A stretch of DNA of 64,000 nucleotides from Mangifera indica (GCF_011075055.1 NC_058153.1:8184001-8248000); one strand, 5' to 3'. Positions 40,301 to 53,759 are shown, counted from the stretch's first letter. The notes: a model not told the origin generated them from the letters alone. Numbers and translations: made by a program.

Positions 40301-41650
40301 TGAATTTATCTTGTAGGCTTGCTTGCAATCTTTCTTGAGGTCCTCTAGCAAATGGTACTTGGATAATGGATGTTCATAACACATGACAGGAGATAAGAGT
40401 TCATTCTCTTCATTAAAGGCTAAAGATGGAGGTAATATCAACTTTGGAGATAACTCCAAAGGAAAGGTAATAGGCATTGATTCTATAGGTAACTCTTTAT
40501 TCTCCATTAATGATGTTCTACTAATTAAAGGTCTTAAACATAATTTACTTAGTAAGTCAATTATGTGATCAGACTTCAAGATTAGTTTTTATTCTTTATG
40601 TTATGAAATTGTTGATGCTAACATAAATGCAATTGCATTCATTAGTCATAAACCTTCAAATGTGTACATTATAGACTTGCATCACATTACATCTAGAGAC
40701 CTGTGGCTATGACATGGAAGATTAGGACAAGCAAGCATTGATGTTCTTCAAAAGCTTTCAAATAGAAACTTAGTAAAAGGTTTGCCAAAATTAGTTTTCA
40801 AAAAAGATCATGTCTGTGATGCTTGCATGAAAGGCAAACAAACAAGAATTTGCTTTAAATCTAAAAATTGTGTTTCAACCTCAATACCTTTTCAACTTTT
40901 ATATATAGATTTGTGTGGGTCATCTAGAACTACAAGCCTAGGTGGAAAGCATTATTACTTTGTAATTTTTTATGATTTTTCAAGATTTACTTGGGTTTTA
41001 CTTTTTGCAAATAAAAGTGATGCATTTCATACATTTGTTCCATTTGTTCGGAAATTGCAATACCAAATAGGTTATGCAATTGTATACATTAGAAGTGACT
41101 ATGGAAAATAGTTTGAAAATTTGAATTTTGAATTATTTTGTAATGAACATGACATTGAACATAATTTTTTGACATCTACGACCCCTTAACAAAATAGAGT
41201 TATTGAGAGAAGAAATAGGATACTTATAGAAATGGCTAGGACTATTTTTATTGAGAGAAGTATTTTTAGAGTGAAACCATTAATACTTTATATTATATCA
41301 TAAATAAGGTCATGATTAGGTCAATCCTCAAAAAAACTCCTTATGAGTTATTTAAAAGGAAAAGCCCTAATATTGCATATTCTTATCCCTTTTGGTGCAA
41401 ATGTTTTGTATTAAATAATGGTACGGATAGCTTAGAAAAATTTGATGCTAATTCAAATGAAGCAATTTTCCTAGGTTACTCTTTCTCATCTAAAACATAT
41501 ATAGTCTTTAACAAGAGAACTGTTTTAGTTGAAAAATTTATTCATGCGATATTTGACGAATCTTCTAAGTGTGTAGAAAATAGAAATGAAGATGAAGTCA
41601 TTAAGCTCATAAAGGATCTACAAATCAAAGACTCATCTCAATCAAAATAA
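40301..41650 (+). pseudogene. Copia protease end and integrase
   Basis: Protease start is out of frame (WIMDVHNT for a W-x-x-D-S-G-C site). MTGDKSSFSSLKAKDGGNIN at 40383 follows, then an HRRLGQAS-like zinc region with its His partly lost, CDACMKGKQT, the integrase core with YIDLCGSSRTTSLGGKHYYF (first Asp), YIRSDYGK (second Asp) followed by a stop, QNRVIERRNR (Glu) and a C-terminal part ending near 41650. Several stops; not functional. Confidence 0.85.
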
Positions 41651-42122
41651 GAGAAGCAATTAGGATATTGCTTGCATATGTATGTCATTTTGATTTCAAA
41701 TTATTTTAAATGGATGTCAAAAGTGCTTTTTTTAAATGTTTTATTCAATAAGAGGTGTATGTTGAACAACCTCTTAGTTTCAAAAATCATGAATTTCTAA
41801 ATCATGTGTTTAGATTGAGAAAAACTTTGTATGGTTTAAAACAAGCTTCTAGAGCTTGGTATGAAAGATTAAGTCTTTTTTTAATTGAAAATGGTTTTTC
41901 AAAAGGAAATATAGGTATCACCTTATTTATAAAAAGGCATATGCAAGACATTTTGATTGTTCAAATTCATGTTAATGATCTCAATTTCAATGCTACTAAT
42001 AAGTCCCTTTGTAAAGATTTTTCTAAGATGATGTAGGGTGAGTTTGAAATGAGCATGATGGGGGAGCTCAATTACTTGCTAGGACTTCAAATCAAACAAA
42101 CAAAGGAACAAAATTTGCTTAA
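41651..42122 (+). pseudogene. Copia reverse transcriptase, 5' part
   Basis: Contains VYVEQPLSFKNHEFLNHVFR, LRKTLYGLKQASRAWYERLS and ILIVQIHVNDLNFNATNKSL. The last corresponds to the catalytic YVDDIIF region, changed to HVNDLNF, so the first Asp is Asn. It ends GELNYLLGLQIKQTKEQNLL where the Athila-like element enters; the frame continues at 49629. Confidence 0.85.
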
Positions 42123-42127
42123 CCAGG

Positions 42128-43468
42128 TGATAAGGCCATTAATTATTACTATTTTGATTTATAATTCTCTTGTGTTGTGTGGAAATTTGATTCAATCTAA
42201 TAGAATTACTTATCTTTTTGGTTTTAGGAAGCTTTGATCAATTTTGGAATAAGTTGGGCCAAAAAGATGAAAAACTGGAGCAGATCTATTAATCTGGAAT
42301 TTTCGTAATGCAGACTAGGCGTAGGCACGTGAAAGATGAGAGCAGAATTCGGCAAACAGATCTGAACGCCCAGATCAACTGCAGGAGTCCATAAAATATT
42401 AAGATTTGCTTCCAAGGAAAGGGATAATCACCAGCTGGAAAAGAGGATTAATTGAGCTAGATAAGGAAGGATATTTTAGGAAGAAGGATATATATTAGAG
42501 ATACATATCTTTTCCTTTCTTTTTGGGAAAATATGTATCACTTTGCTTGATTGGATTAGGAGATTAGGATTGATTTTAATTTCCAGATTTTTAGTAGGAA
42601 GATAATATATATACTCTTATTTTTGTTTGAGAAGGATCAACTATTGTACTTAGAGAATTAGAGAGAAAAACATGGTCTACAGTGGCTGAATAATTTATCT
42701 TGGTTGAAAGGATCTGAAACCATGGAACTACAATGATTGTGAGATTTATTTTTGTTCTTTAATGCATCTTTTACTTATTTGAGTATTGGTTATCTTTCTG
42801 AATTATTTTTCATGATTGTGTTAGTTGATTTCTAAGGTGCGCAATTAGTTTATCAATTAATATAATTTATTGCTAGTTTAGGTGTTGAATCCGTAATTGT
42901 TCAATCCACCTAATCGAAGTGGCAACTAGGTTTATCGTTTGCTGCGTCAAAAACTTTAAATCCTAGGAAAATAATCAACTGGATTAAATGCAACGTCGTA
43001 CGTTTGTGTTGTCTTGCTTCGTTGGTCTTTCTAATTTGTAATGCTATTGTTTAATTAAATTCGAGCTCGTATCCGAATTATTAATCAATAAGGGTTAATT
43101 GGAATACATGTTTTTGGTTAACTAATCGTAAGGAATGACAGGTTAATTCAATACCACAACGAATATTCAATTAATTAATTTGATATTTTGTTTCGATGAT
43201 CAATCGTAGTTCCAATGGTGGATGTGACCGAAGACCAAGGTTTGTTAAATCGATTTATTCCTTTTAGATTATTTTACTGAATTTTTAATTAGTGTTTTTC
43301 ATTATATTTTGCATTCACTTCAAACCCCTTTTTTATTTATTTGTTTCGATTTATTTGTGACGACATACTAATCAAAGCTCTTCGAGGGAACGATCCCTAC
43401 TTTCCTTTACTACATTTTTGTTGCAGGAATTTAGGATTTAATTTGGGTGTCAACGACAGCACGTACCA
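42128..43468 (+). repeat. 5' LTR of Athila-like element 2
   Basis: TG...CA ended, 1341 bp. It directly follows target duplication CCAGG and directly precedes the tRNA-Asp-type primer-binding site. Confidence 0.92.
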
Positions 43469-43639
43469 AATTTTGGCACCGTTGCCGGGGAGTTTTTAAT
43501 TTGTATGTGCGTTACGCGATCTTTGAAACAAGCTAGTTTACAGTTTGATCCAAAAATTGAAAAGACTACAAAAGGGCTGAGAAAATAAGCAAAAAGGAGA
43601 CTGCACGCACACAAAGCAGTTCACGAAACAGAGGAAAAC

Positions 43640-44653
43640 ATGGCTGAAAATCAGACTTTAAGAGAGCTTGCTGCTCCAAATTTAAATCAACAACCACATT
43701 GCATTACTTTTCCCAATTTAGATGTTAATACCACATTCGAATTAAAATCTGGACTAATTCATCTTTTACCTATTTTTCGTGGTTCTGTAGGTGAAGATCC
43801 TCATAAACATTTAAAGGAATTTCATGTGGTGTGCACCAGAATGAAACCGAATGGAGTAACCGAAGAACAAATCAAGATGAGGGCTTTTCTGTTTTCCTTG
43901 AAAGATGATGCACAAGATTGGTTGTATTATTTACCCGCTGGAAGTATCACTACTTGGCATGAGATGAAAAGATTATTTCTGCAGAAATTTTTTCTAGCAT
44001 CAAGAGTAGCCAGCATAAGGAAAGAAATCTGTGGCATTCAGCAGCATACTGGAGAATCTTTATACGAATATTGGGAGCGCTTTAAAAAACTTTGTGCAAG
44101 CTGTCCACATCACCAAATTAGTGACCAGCTGCTTATTCAATATTTCTACGAAGGACTTCTATCGAATGAGAGAAATATGATTGATGCGGCAAGTGGTGGA
44201 GCATTGGCTGACAAAACACTTGAAGCAGCCCGAAATTTAATTGTAAATATGGCGTCGAATTCACAACAATTTGGAAATAGATTAGACCATTCGTCTCGGC
44301 GCGTCAATGAGGTAAATGTATCTTCTCTTGAAAGAAGACTTGATGATCTAACTACTCTTGTACGTCAAATGGCTGTAGAAAAAACAGAGGCAGCGAAAGT
44401 TTGAGGAATCTGTTCGGTAGGAGGATATCCAACTGATATGTGCCCAACACTTCAGGAGGACTGCTCTGAACATGCTAATGCAGTGGGCGAATTTTTAGGA
44501 CAGCAGCAGCAAAATCATAATTATAATCCCTATTCGAATACCTACAACTCCGATTGGAGAGATCATCCTAATTTTTGTTATGGGAATACAAATGCGAATC
44601 AGCCTTCGAATAATTTTCAGCTATACCAGCAGCATTATATTCCTAGACAGTAG
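43640..44653 (+). pseudogene. Athila-like gag (element 2)
   Basis: An open frame of 254 codons from the ATG at 43640 (MAENQTLRELAAPNLNQQ) covers the retrotransposon gag domain, with WLYYLPAGSITTWHEMKRLF and YEYWERFKKLCASCPHHQ. A TGA at 44402 replaces the first Cys codon of the knuckle (element 1 has TGT there). The frame reopens to 44653 (a half knuckle, then an N/Q-rich stretch), where a TAG for CAG ends it. The two single-base stops suggest a fairly recent death. Confidence 0.87.
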
Positions 44654-44707
44654 CAACCAACTCAAAATTTTGATTCAGGTACATCTCTTGAAGATATTGT
44701 TAAAAGT

Positions 44708-45825
44708 TTGGCTACTAATACTATAAAATTTCAGCAGGAAACCAGAACCAGTATTCAATATCTGGAAAATCAAATGAGTCAGATGGCTACTGCAATCAGC
44801 AGGCTGGAAGCACAAAATTCAAGCAAACTGCCGTCACAAACTGTGTTGAACCCAAAGGAGAATGTTAGTGCCATAATGTTAAGGAGTGGAAAGGAGCTGG
44901 AGATGCCGATTAAAGCACAACCTCTACCAGCACAGCCAGCAGAAAACAAAGAAAAATTGGCAGCAGAAAATAATTCTTCCGAAAAGGTAGCAATAGGTAA
45001 ATATCCTTCTTTCAGTGAATACAAACCTGTTCCTCCCTTTCCTAAAGCTTTAAAACTGAAGTACGAACATAATGCGGATTTATATGAGACCTTTCGAGAG
45101 TGTGAAGTCAATATTCCACTGTTTGATGCAATAAAACAAGTGCCTCGCTATGCTAAATTTTTGAAAGAGCTGTGTACATTGAAAAGAAAGCAAAAACTCA
45201 AAAGGTATGAAAAAATAAAGGTAGGAGAAAATGTTTCAGCCATAATTCGCAAAAATCTTCCTGAAAAATGTAAAGATCCAGGTATGTTTTGCATCCCTTG
45301 CACCATAAGAGGAACAAAAATTGAAAAAGCACACTGACCATGGAGTTTGATGGTGAAGCTGTCCAATTTAATATTTATGATGCTATGAAATATTCTGATG
45401 TGGATTTTCCTGTGTATTCAGTTGATTTAATTGATTCTCTAGCGCAGGATATACTTGATGATGATGATGAGTTAAAGATGGCTAACCATGAAAATATTTT
45501 GAAAGAAAGAGATGAATTTAAATTAATTTCATATGTGTAGAATGCAGGGACAAAGATGAATGAGTTCAGAAAGCTGAAAAATACAGGTAATTTATTTTAT
45601 ATTGAGTTGCCAGTGCCTAATGAAAAATTGTTACCTTCTATTTTGCAGGTACTAGTGCTGGAACTGAAACCTCTTCCAAATCACCTTAAATATGTGTACC
45701 TAGGAGATGGGAAAATATTACTAGTGATTATTTCCAGTAAATTAAATGAGCAACAAGAAGAGAAACTGGTGCAAATTCCGAAGAAGCTAGAGATTCAGAG
45801 CTTAGCGACATCAAAAGTATTTTAA
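44708..45825 (+). pseudogene. Athila-like gag-pol junction: gag end, protease and start of RT
   Basis: 44708-45337 open: [34 protein letters not shown], a PPFPKALK motif and the YAKFLKELCTLKRKQKL segment, ending in the protease start with FCIPCTIRG, where the active-site part is not preserved. 45340-45540 continues the protease tail (NIYDAMKYSDVDFPVYSVDL). 45556-45825 gives the RT entry LELKPLPNHLKYVYLGDGK, then jumps, with no RT palm, to an integrase-tail piece EIQSLATSKVF. A deletion has therefore removed RT through integrase. Confidence 0.8.
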
Positions 45826-48291
45826 GTTAATGGCCATAGACTCAAACTGTTTTACAAAGGAGTGCCAACTAAAAACATCAGAGAAGTGGAGCTGAAAGAT
45901 CCCGGATAAATAGATGAAGCCATTACGTCGGGTCAATGACTGTAAACAAAGGCGCTACTTGGGAGGCAACCCAAGCTTTCAATCTTATTTTGATTAATGT
46001 TGCAATTTTAATTTTCTAGACATTTGCTTTTAATTTCGGTTTATGTTTTCCAATTTTAGTTTTAAATTTCAGTTTTAGGATTTTTAGATATTTAATTAGC
46101 AATTATTTTATGATTTTCGCTTAGGTTTTTTTTAAAATTTATTTTCATGTTACTGTTCAATCGTCTTCTTCCTCCTGCAGGTCCCAATCAGCTTTCTGTA
46201 AATTTTCACGAATGAGGAATCTGTAGTTTGGTATTCTGGAACTCGGTCCTATGCTTTTGTTAAAAGTCAAACTTCTGCTTTGCTATTTTCTTAAATTCAA
46301 GGGGGCCATATGATTTAGTGTGATTATAAGGCTGGGTTATTTGCTTCCAGAGACCATATTCGCCAAACCTATGCCTCACAATTTCTCTCAAACTAAAATA
46401 AAAACCTAGCAGCCCCTTTCCTTATTCTGCAACGCCATGGTCAGAACCCGTTCACAAGCATCAAAAAGCAGCAAAACCCACCCATCAGAGGCCTCCTACA
46501 CCAAAGCTGTTATCAAAATCTGAAGAATCCTCCATCAATTGCAACTCTCCAAAAATTCGAACTACTATTCCTTTTCCCCAAATCCAGAGAAGTCTTCTTT
46601 CCTTTTTCTTTTAAATTTCAGTTCTCATTATATTTTGTTTTGTTTAAACATTGAGGACAATGTTTGGTTTAAGTGTGGGGGAGGGTTTATTTGTGTTTTA
46701 TTTTTCTGTTGTTTATTTTTCTGTTGTGTACTATTTTGTCCTTCAGTTTTATTTTATTTTATTTTTTTTCCTGCTCTGTTTTATTTACTTGTTCTGTTCT
46801 TCTCTGCTCTATTCTTCTTTGTTCTGCTTTTATTTTGTTCTGTTTCTCTATCAGTTTTTTTTTTTCTGTCTTTTTTGTGTTATGCTTATTCTATTATGCC
46901 TAAATTTTCTGCTTTGTTTTGTCTATGTTGTTGCTCCTTGCTGGATAAAGTTTGATTTTTATGGTAGCTAGTGTATCCTTCCCTGTTTTTAGTCAGCTAA
47001 ACAGTCCATTAATCTCACTTTGAATGAATTAATTTGTATGCATGCCTTGGAATTGAGCCGATTCAATAAGAAAGCATTGTACACTGATTTGTTAGATTAA
47101 TTAGGGGTATGCACTTAAACAAATTTTGATAATTGAGTGCTCAAGTTTGTTTGAAGTTAAGGTGAATTTAATTAACCCGTGAGTTTTGAGCCGAAAAAGA
47201 TTGAAACATTCATATCAATCTATATTTTCTTTGATGAGTGATATTCTCCCATGTGAATATATCTCTAGAACTTGCTTTGAATCGTTTCGAGACCACATTG
47301 AAATATGCATGCATGAAAATGATAAAGGCATTCTTGTTTCAAACCCTTTAGCTTAAAAAAGCCAACCTATTTTAATTTCCCTAGTTAGCCCCTTGAGCCT
47401 TACAAAACCCTTGATTCTTTGTGCTAAAACCATATTACAAACCTAAGCCTTCAAGTAAAAATCCTCACCCAACCATGAAAATTAGCAGGGCATTTAAACT
47501 AAAAATTTGTTGTTGGGTGAATTTGCTATCTTGAAGAATTTTAAGTGTGGGGGAAAAGGGGACTTAAATTCTCTTAGTTATTGCCTTATGTTGTTATTGT
47601 TACTACCCTATGTTGCTAGCTTTATTGTCAATTCTCTTAGTTATTCAAAAAAAAAAAATGCTGAAAAAGAAAACAGAAAAGAAAAAAAAAAGGAAAAAGA
47701 AAAGAAAGAAAGAAAAAAAAAAAGAAGTTGAAAAAGAGAGAAGAGAAAGGCAATAGCAAGCAGCAAAGAAATGTGGTGAATATGGTGGCTTTAGCTTTAC
47801 ATTTTTGTTCCCCTTAGGTGTTTAAATGTTTTGTTAATATTCATGGTTTTAACCTTTTGTATCCATTAATCCTCACCTTTACCCAAAACCCCATTACAAC
47901 CTAAAATAAAGTCCTTTTGATTTATGCATGTATATAATCTAAGTGGTGGAGATTTGGTGTATAAGCAAGCTTATGGTAGAATGTTTACATTGGAAGAATT
48001 TGAGCGAAACACTGAACCATTAAACACATGAGTGATATGAGTGATAACCGTGAGGATGATTCACCGAAGCTTTATACATGCTTTAGAATGCGATTGTCTT
48101 GATTTGTCTTTGTGCATACTTCCTTGTAAAGTTTGATAATGATGTGTGTTGATGCTTGAATCTTGGTTGGGTTGAATCTTAAGGTATGCACACATTTTGG
48201 TATCGTGAGAAAAGAGATCGATGGAACATTTTTGTGTTTGCTTTGTTTTTGTTTTACTCGAGGACGAGCAAAAGATAAGTGTGGGGGAATT
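45826..48291 (+). other. Athila-like element 2 3' non-coding region and PPT
   Basis: After the integrase tail (to about 45909) there is about 2.3 kb of non-coding DNA with a T-rich tract at 46670-46940 and an A/G-rich tract at 47646-47745. Matching tracts occur in element 1 (about 34900-35000 and 35790-35850). It ends in the PPT GTGTGGGGGAATT. Hydrophobic open frames in the T-rich tract are low-complexity artefacts. Confidence 0.75.
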
Positions 48292-49623
48292 TGATAAGGC
48301 CATTAATTGTTACTATTTTGATTTATAATTCTCTTGTGTTGTGTGGAAATTTGATTCAATCTAATAGAATTACTTATCTTTTTGCTTTTAGGAAGCTTTG
48401 AGCAATTTTGGAATAAGTTGGGCCAAAAAGATGAAAAACTGGAGCAGATCTATTAATTTGGAATTTTTGTAATGCAGACTAGGCGTGGGCACGTGAAAGA
48501 TGAGAGCAGAATTCGGAAAACAGATCTGAACGCCCAGATCAGCTGCAAGAGTCCATAAAATATTAAGATTTGCTTCCAAGAAAAGGGATAATCACCAGCT
48601 GGAAAATAGGATTAATTGAGCTAGATAAGGAAGGATATTTTAGGAAGAAGGATATATATTAGAGATACATATCTTTTCCTTTCTTTTTGGGAAGATATGT
48701 ATCACTTTGCTTGATTGGATTAGGAGATTAGGATTGATTTCAATTTCCATATTTTTAGTAGGAAGATAATATATATACTCTTATTTTTGTTTGAGAGGGA
48801 TCAACCATTGTACTTAGAGAATTAGAGAGAAAAACATGGTCTACAGTGGCTGAATAATTTATCTTCGTTGAAGGGATTTGAAACCATGGAACTACAATGA
48901 TTGTGAGATTTATTTTTGTTCTTTAATGCATCTTTTAATTATTTGAGTATTGGTTATCTTTCTGAATTATTTTTCATGATTGTGTTGGTTGATTTCTAAG
49001 GTGCGCAATTAGTTTATCAATTAATAGAATTTATTGCTAGTTTAGGTGCTGAATCCGTAATTGTTCAATCCACCTAATCAAAGTGGCAACTAGGTTTATC
49101 GTTTGTTGCATCAAAAACTTTAAATCCTTCAACTGGATTAAATGCAACGTCGTACGTTTGTGTTGTCTTGCTTCGTTGGTCTTTCTAATTCGTAATGCTA
49201 TTATTTAATTAAATTCGAGATCGTATCTGAATTATTAATCAATAAGGGTTAATTGGAATACATGTTTTTGGTTAACTAATCGTAAGGAATGACTGGTTAA
49301 TTCAATACCACAACGAATATTCAATTAATTAATTTGATATTTTGTTTCGATGATCAATCGTAGTTCCAATGGTGGATGTAACCGAAGACCAAGGTTTGTT
49401 AAATCGATTTATTCCTTTTAGATTATTTTACTGAATTTTTAATTAGTGTTTTTCATTATATTTTGCATTCACTTCAAAACCCCCTTTTTATTTATTTGTT
49501 TCGATTTATTTGTGACGACATACTAATCAAAGCTCTTCGAGGGAATGATCCATACTTTCCTTTACTACATTTTTGTTGCAGGAATTTAGGATTTAATTTG
49601 GGTGTCAACGACAGCACGTACCA
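48292..49623 (+). repeat. 3' LTR of Athila-like element 2
   Basis: 1332 bp, nearly the same as the 5' LTR, with the same TG/CA ends. Followed by target duplication CCAGG and then copia RT coding sequence. Confidence 0.92.
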
Positions 49624-49628
49624 CCAGG

Positions 49629-50212
49629 ACAAATATGTCAAAAACATTTTCAAAAGGTTTAACATGCAAGATGCCAAGAAGCAACCCACTCCCATGAGTA
49701 CTTCTCTAAAATTGGATGCGAATAAGGAATGTAAAAATGTCAAAACCAAAGCATATGGAAACATGATAGGTGCATTATTGTATTTTACCATATCTAGGTC
49801 CAATATCATGCTTAGTGTATGCATATGTGCACGTTTTCAAGCAAATTCTAAGGAATCATATCTCAATATCATGAAATGAATTTTGAGATACTTTAAGGGA
49901 ACCTCAAACATTATGCATAACTCTTATGGATGAGATAACAACTTATAGATTTTGGTTTTGAAATGAAAAACATCCCAATCTTTTACGATAATATAAGTGT
50001 TACTCAACTTTCCAAAAATCCTATCTTGCATTCTAGGACAAAACACATAGACATAAACATCACTTTTTGTGTAATCATGCTAGTAAGGGTGACATTCAGA
50101 TTTAATTCATTGATACTAACCATCAACTTGCTGACATTCTTACTAAACCTCTTGATAAGGATCTCTTTTGCTTTATTTGAAGAAAGCTTGGTATGATCAA
50201 TGCAAATCAAGT
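49629..50212 (+). pseudogene. Copia RT end and RNase H (resumed)
   Basis: Continues from 42122: KYVKNIFKRFNMQDAKKQPT, YGNMIGALLYFTISRSNIML, then RNase H with IPIFYDNISVTQLSKNPILH and HSRTKHIDINITFCVI, and a final tail near 50212. Small frame breaks between. Standard copia order. Confidence 0.87.
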
Positions 50213-50990
50213 AAGTTTTCAAAGCTCTCATTGATATAATCCTCAATTGTGTTAGTTTTATAAGTTATCTTGATTGATTGTGTGATATTTATGTTTGTTA
50301 TATGTCACTTAAGTTGAATATGAATGTTTGTGATTATTTGAAAATGAATTTACATTTACATAGCATAAAAATTTAATGCAAATTCGAGTCAAATCAATTG
50401 GAACTTGTGTTCACAATTGATCAAATCTTGAATTATATCAAAATATTCAAGATTAATGTTTTTTAGATATTTTGATCAGTGCAAACCTGAACCTTTCATT
50501 GCTAAATTCGGTCTTTGTAAAAACTGCATATACTGCAAAACTTGTTGTGTAAAGTTTTGGAAAACTTTGATATGAAAATTTTTTTAACGCCTACATGGTT
50601 GTGCTACTCATGGTCCAGGTGTGACAAATATCGATTCGACAAAATTTTTGAAAAATGCATCCAAATAATCATCCAAATTGATTGACTGGTGTACATCTGG
50701 TAAAAGTAATTTTTGGCACAATCGACAATCTGTGGTCTCACACCAAGCATTCAAAATGTTTATATGATTTTATTATTTTTGTGTATGTGTGTGTATATAT
50801 ATGCCAACAAGTAAGGATCATTTAGGCAGATATGAAAATGAAACAAATATATAATTGAAATTGAAATTGATTTTAATTTTGAAATTGATTGATGCAATGT
50901 AATTGAAATGTTGAAAACAAAATTTGAGAATTTTAACACTTACAACTTGCTAATCCAAAATCTTTAAAATCCAAATGAGCAAATTTGAGA
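50213..50990 (+). other. Copia post-pol region, no gene recognised
   Basis: Between RNase H and the pararetrovirus sequence. AT-rich, without open frames of note. The 5' part of the 3' copia LTR is not found here, so it was lost or replaced when the viral sequence came in. The boundary with the viral sequence is uncertain. Confidence 0.4.
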
Positions 50991-51475
50991 GAATTTTATT
51001 GATATCAAAGGAATGCTATTACAAAGGACTTGATTTTCATCCGAGAACATACATTGATTTTATAATACAAAAATTTGAACTATTGAAGAAACATCATGAT
51101 CACCATCCTTGAAATCTGGCATAAGAATAATTGAAGCTTGGACGAATCTTTGCAGCTTTGTACTGAATTTTATCTTTCTTAGAGGTATCTTGTAGCCATG
51201 AACAAATTATTGAGTAGCTTTGCAAAGTTTTGCAACTTTGCAGGAATAATTGAGCATCTTTGTAGGCGAATATTTAAAATTCTAGATTTTTGCAGATTTT
51301 TCTTTTGAAAATCATTCATGGGTGCAAAACATCTTTTGAAAACTTGAGACTTGAAGGAGCACACCATTTTTTACATTATCCTTTAAAAATATGTTTTAAT
51401 TTCCTTTCATGAAACATGCTTTTCTTCTTCTTTTTTTTTAAAATTAATCTTGTCTAACTTTTTTAATTTTGCTTG

Positions 51476-53110
51476 TCAGCGGGGTAAGTGATCGTCACCT
51501 TCTTTGAGTAATTTTGAAAAAGATTTTGACCCAATAGGCAATACTTGAACGAGTTTAAATGGCGAAAGATTTTTGTAGAGATTTCTTAATGCCAAATATT
51601 CCTTAATTTTTTGGGAATCTTCAAAGATTTTGAATTTGATATCTTGATTGAACAATTTCTTGCACCATCGTTTTGGGCTAGCAGTTGTTTGGGAAATTTG
51701 TCTTGATTGGATCAATTTGAAAATATTAGAGGATTCATAATAGTCCTTCTCATTGCTTTGAGCATAATTGACTGATGAATTTGAACTCCCACTACTTGAT
51801 TCTTCGTCATCCTATAATTGAGACAACAAATTTTTGAGTTAAAGTTTAAGTTCTTCTTTTGATTGGGCTTCAACTAAGGAAGATGAAATCATTAACTTGC
51901 TTTGTAGGAACCTTGCAATCTCTGAAGTGATTGCGTTTATCATTTAGGGGCTATTTTGCAAATACAGTTGAATTTTTTCTTTGGTTACACAAGAGTGGTC
52001 ATATTTTTTTCACCATTTGACCTTGAATTTTTTAAACAATCGGGGAATTTTGGTGTTTGATCCAACAATCTCATAATCCCATGAAAGAATCCATGAGAGA
52101 TGGAATCTTGATGAGAAATGGAGGGTTCGTTGGAAATAAGCTTCTTTTTAAGGGCATTTGAAATTTGATTTGAAAAATTTGTAAGATTCTTGGACAATTT
52201 CTTGAAAAATCTTTGGTATGAGGCCAAATAACCTCCACCACTGGAAAAACTAAAATGGGAATTTGAAAATTGTATTTCTTTTGAAGTAGATCATCCAAGA
52301 AGGCCTTGAATGGATCATTTTAACAAAGTAAGACATGAAACCATGCATTTTGGTAATCCAAATATGTATAAACAGGAGGGTCAAACATTTGAAAAAATTT
52401 TTTTGGTTTTAAAAGGTCTTTACCCTAATCAGAAGGATAAAGGACTTTCATGATTTACAGAGTTGAATGAGTTATAAAATTTGGGTCTTCTTTGCTTTGA
52501 TAATGTTTGAATTCACAAGAGTTAGAATCAACTAGAATGAATTCATAAAATTTTTGTGTTTTTCTTAAATCACTTGAGATAAAATGAAATCCCTTTGGGA
52601 AAAATTTTTTTATTAAAATTTTTGGATCTTTGGTTTGAAATTCTTCCTCTAATATTAGGACAGTGGGTGAAACTTCTTTTGAAAAAATATTTTTGTCCTA
52701 ATCTCAAGGTTTTTAAAGGAATTACAACTGTTTCAATTTCTTTGTTTTTGGAAAGAACAATTTTACCTGTTTTTTTCATGTCTTTATAAGAAATTTTTTC
52801 AATATTCTCATATTTTGAAAAAATATCTAGGTGTTCCAGAGTAATTTTGAGGAATTGTTCTGAAATTTTTTCTTTTCTTACTTCAACATTTCTTTCTTGA
52901 ATAGTGGCTAAAGCCATTTTTGGAGTTTGTTAGAGAGATTCTATCTAAGCTTGAATCTTTTGATCTTTGGAGCTTGGGGGAGAGCTGGTTGAGGCGATAC
53001 CTTTTTGTTTTTTATCTTTCTTTGGTGTTTTTTTCTTAAGAAACAATTTCAAACCAAGTTTTGACATTTTGGAAATTTTGGGCATATGATGCTTTTGATT
53101 GTTTTTGGGT
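51476..53110 (-). pseudogene. Second coding region of the endogenous pararetrovirus, function unknown
   Basis: Several lysine- and phenylalanine-rich open segments (52917-52570, 52298-51985 and 51715-51476) follow RNase H on the same strand and probably belong to one downstream ORF, now broken by stops. A Lys/Ser/Pro-rich linker precedes them at about 53110-52950. I do not recognise a domain. In florendovirus-like genomes a second ORF of unknown function occupies this place. Confidence 0.5.
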
Positions 53111-53179
53111 TGATGAGGCATGATTGTTACCTCTTTGGAAGAAATTCCCTGATGAAAAAGTCAGACAGAGAATTAGCTT

Positions 53180-53480
53180 CTCCTTCGATATATTCAATTT
53201 TGAAGTTAAAAACACATAATATGGCTTGTCATCGCACAAAATTTTATTTTAATGCAATATTTTGAACATCTTTTTGCAAAGCATTTTTTGCAGCTTTACA
53301 ATCAATTTGTAAAAGAAATTTTTTATTTAATAAATCACTTTGAAATTTTGAAATGCACAACACAATTGATAAAATTTCTCTTTTGATGGTAGAATAATTT
53401 TGTCAGGTTGGATTCTAACCCTTTGAAGTGAATTAAACTATTTCTTCCTTGTCATCTTTTAATTGTTTTAAAATTCATCC
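53180..53480 (-). pseudogene. Caulimovirid RNase H remnant
   Basis: Minus-strand translation shows the Asn-Tyr-Ser-x-x-x-Lys-Glu type start, a Lys-Phe-Gln-Ser region and an Asp-Cys-Lys active-site-like segment, ending with an Asp-Phe tail near 53180. Short stops occur between. Placed directly after RT, as in the virus family. Confidence 0.65.
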
Positions 53481-53759
53481 ATAACCTATATTGGAGACAT
53501 TAGCTTCTACAATTTTAAATGCTTGTGGGTCAGCTATGTGAAGACACGATAATTGGACAATTTGTTTCTTTATTTACTTGATTATATCAGTATGAAATTT
53601 TTTTTAAGGTTTTAGATTCTTCTTTAGTCGACTTAATTTTATCAGTATGAATTTGTTTCTTTATTTGTTTGATTATATTAGTATGAATTTTTTTTTTTGG
53701 ATTCTTCGTTCATATAAAAGTTTGCATAGTTGACTTAATTTTGGATAAAAATCCATAAC

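Larger units (their letters stand above)
42128..49623 (+). mobile_element. Athila-like Ty3-gypsy element 2, near-complete structure, pol-deleted
   Basis: 5' LTR 42128-43468 (1341 bp), 3' LTR 48292-49623 (1332 bp). Both begin TGATAAGGCCATTAATT and end GACAGCACGTACCA. Perfect 5-bp target duplication CCAGG at 42123-42127 and 49624-49628. PBS TTTTGGCACCGTTGCCGGGG matches tRNA-Asp with one change. PPT AAGTGTGGGGGAATT ends at 48291. The LTRs look nearly identical; the length difference is a single 9-bp deletion (ggaaaataa region near 42967). The interior retains gag and a protease/RT stub but lacks RT, RNase H and the integrase core, so it needs a helper. Confidence 0.93.

Noticed and set aside
46539..46971. 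Open frames of up to 138 codons rich in Phe, Leu and Cys
   Set aside because: Produced by a T-rich tract in the 3' non-coding part of Athila-like element 2, also seen in element 1.
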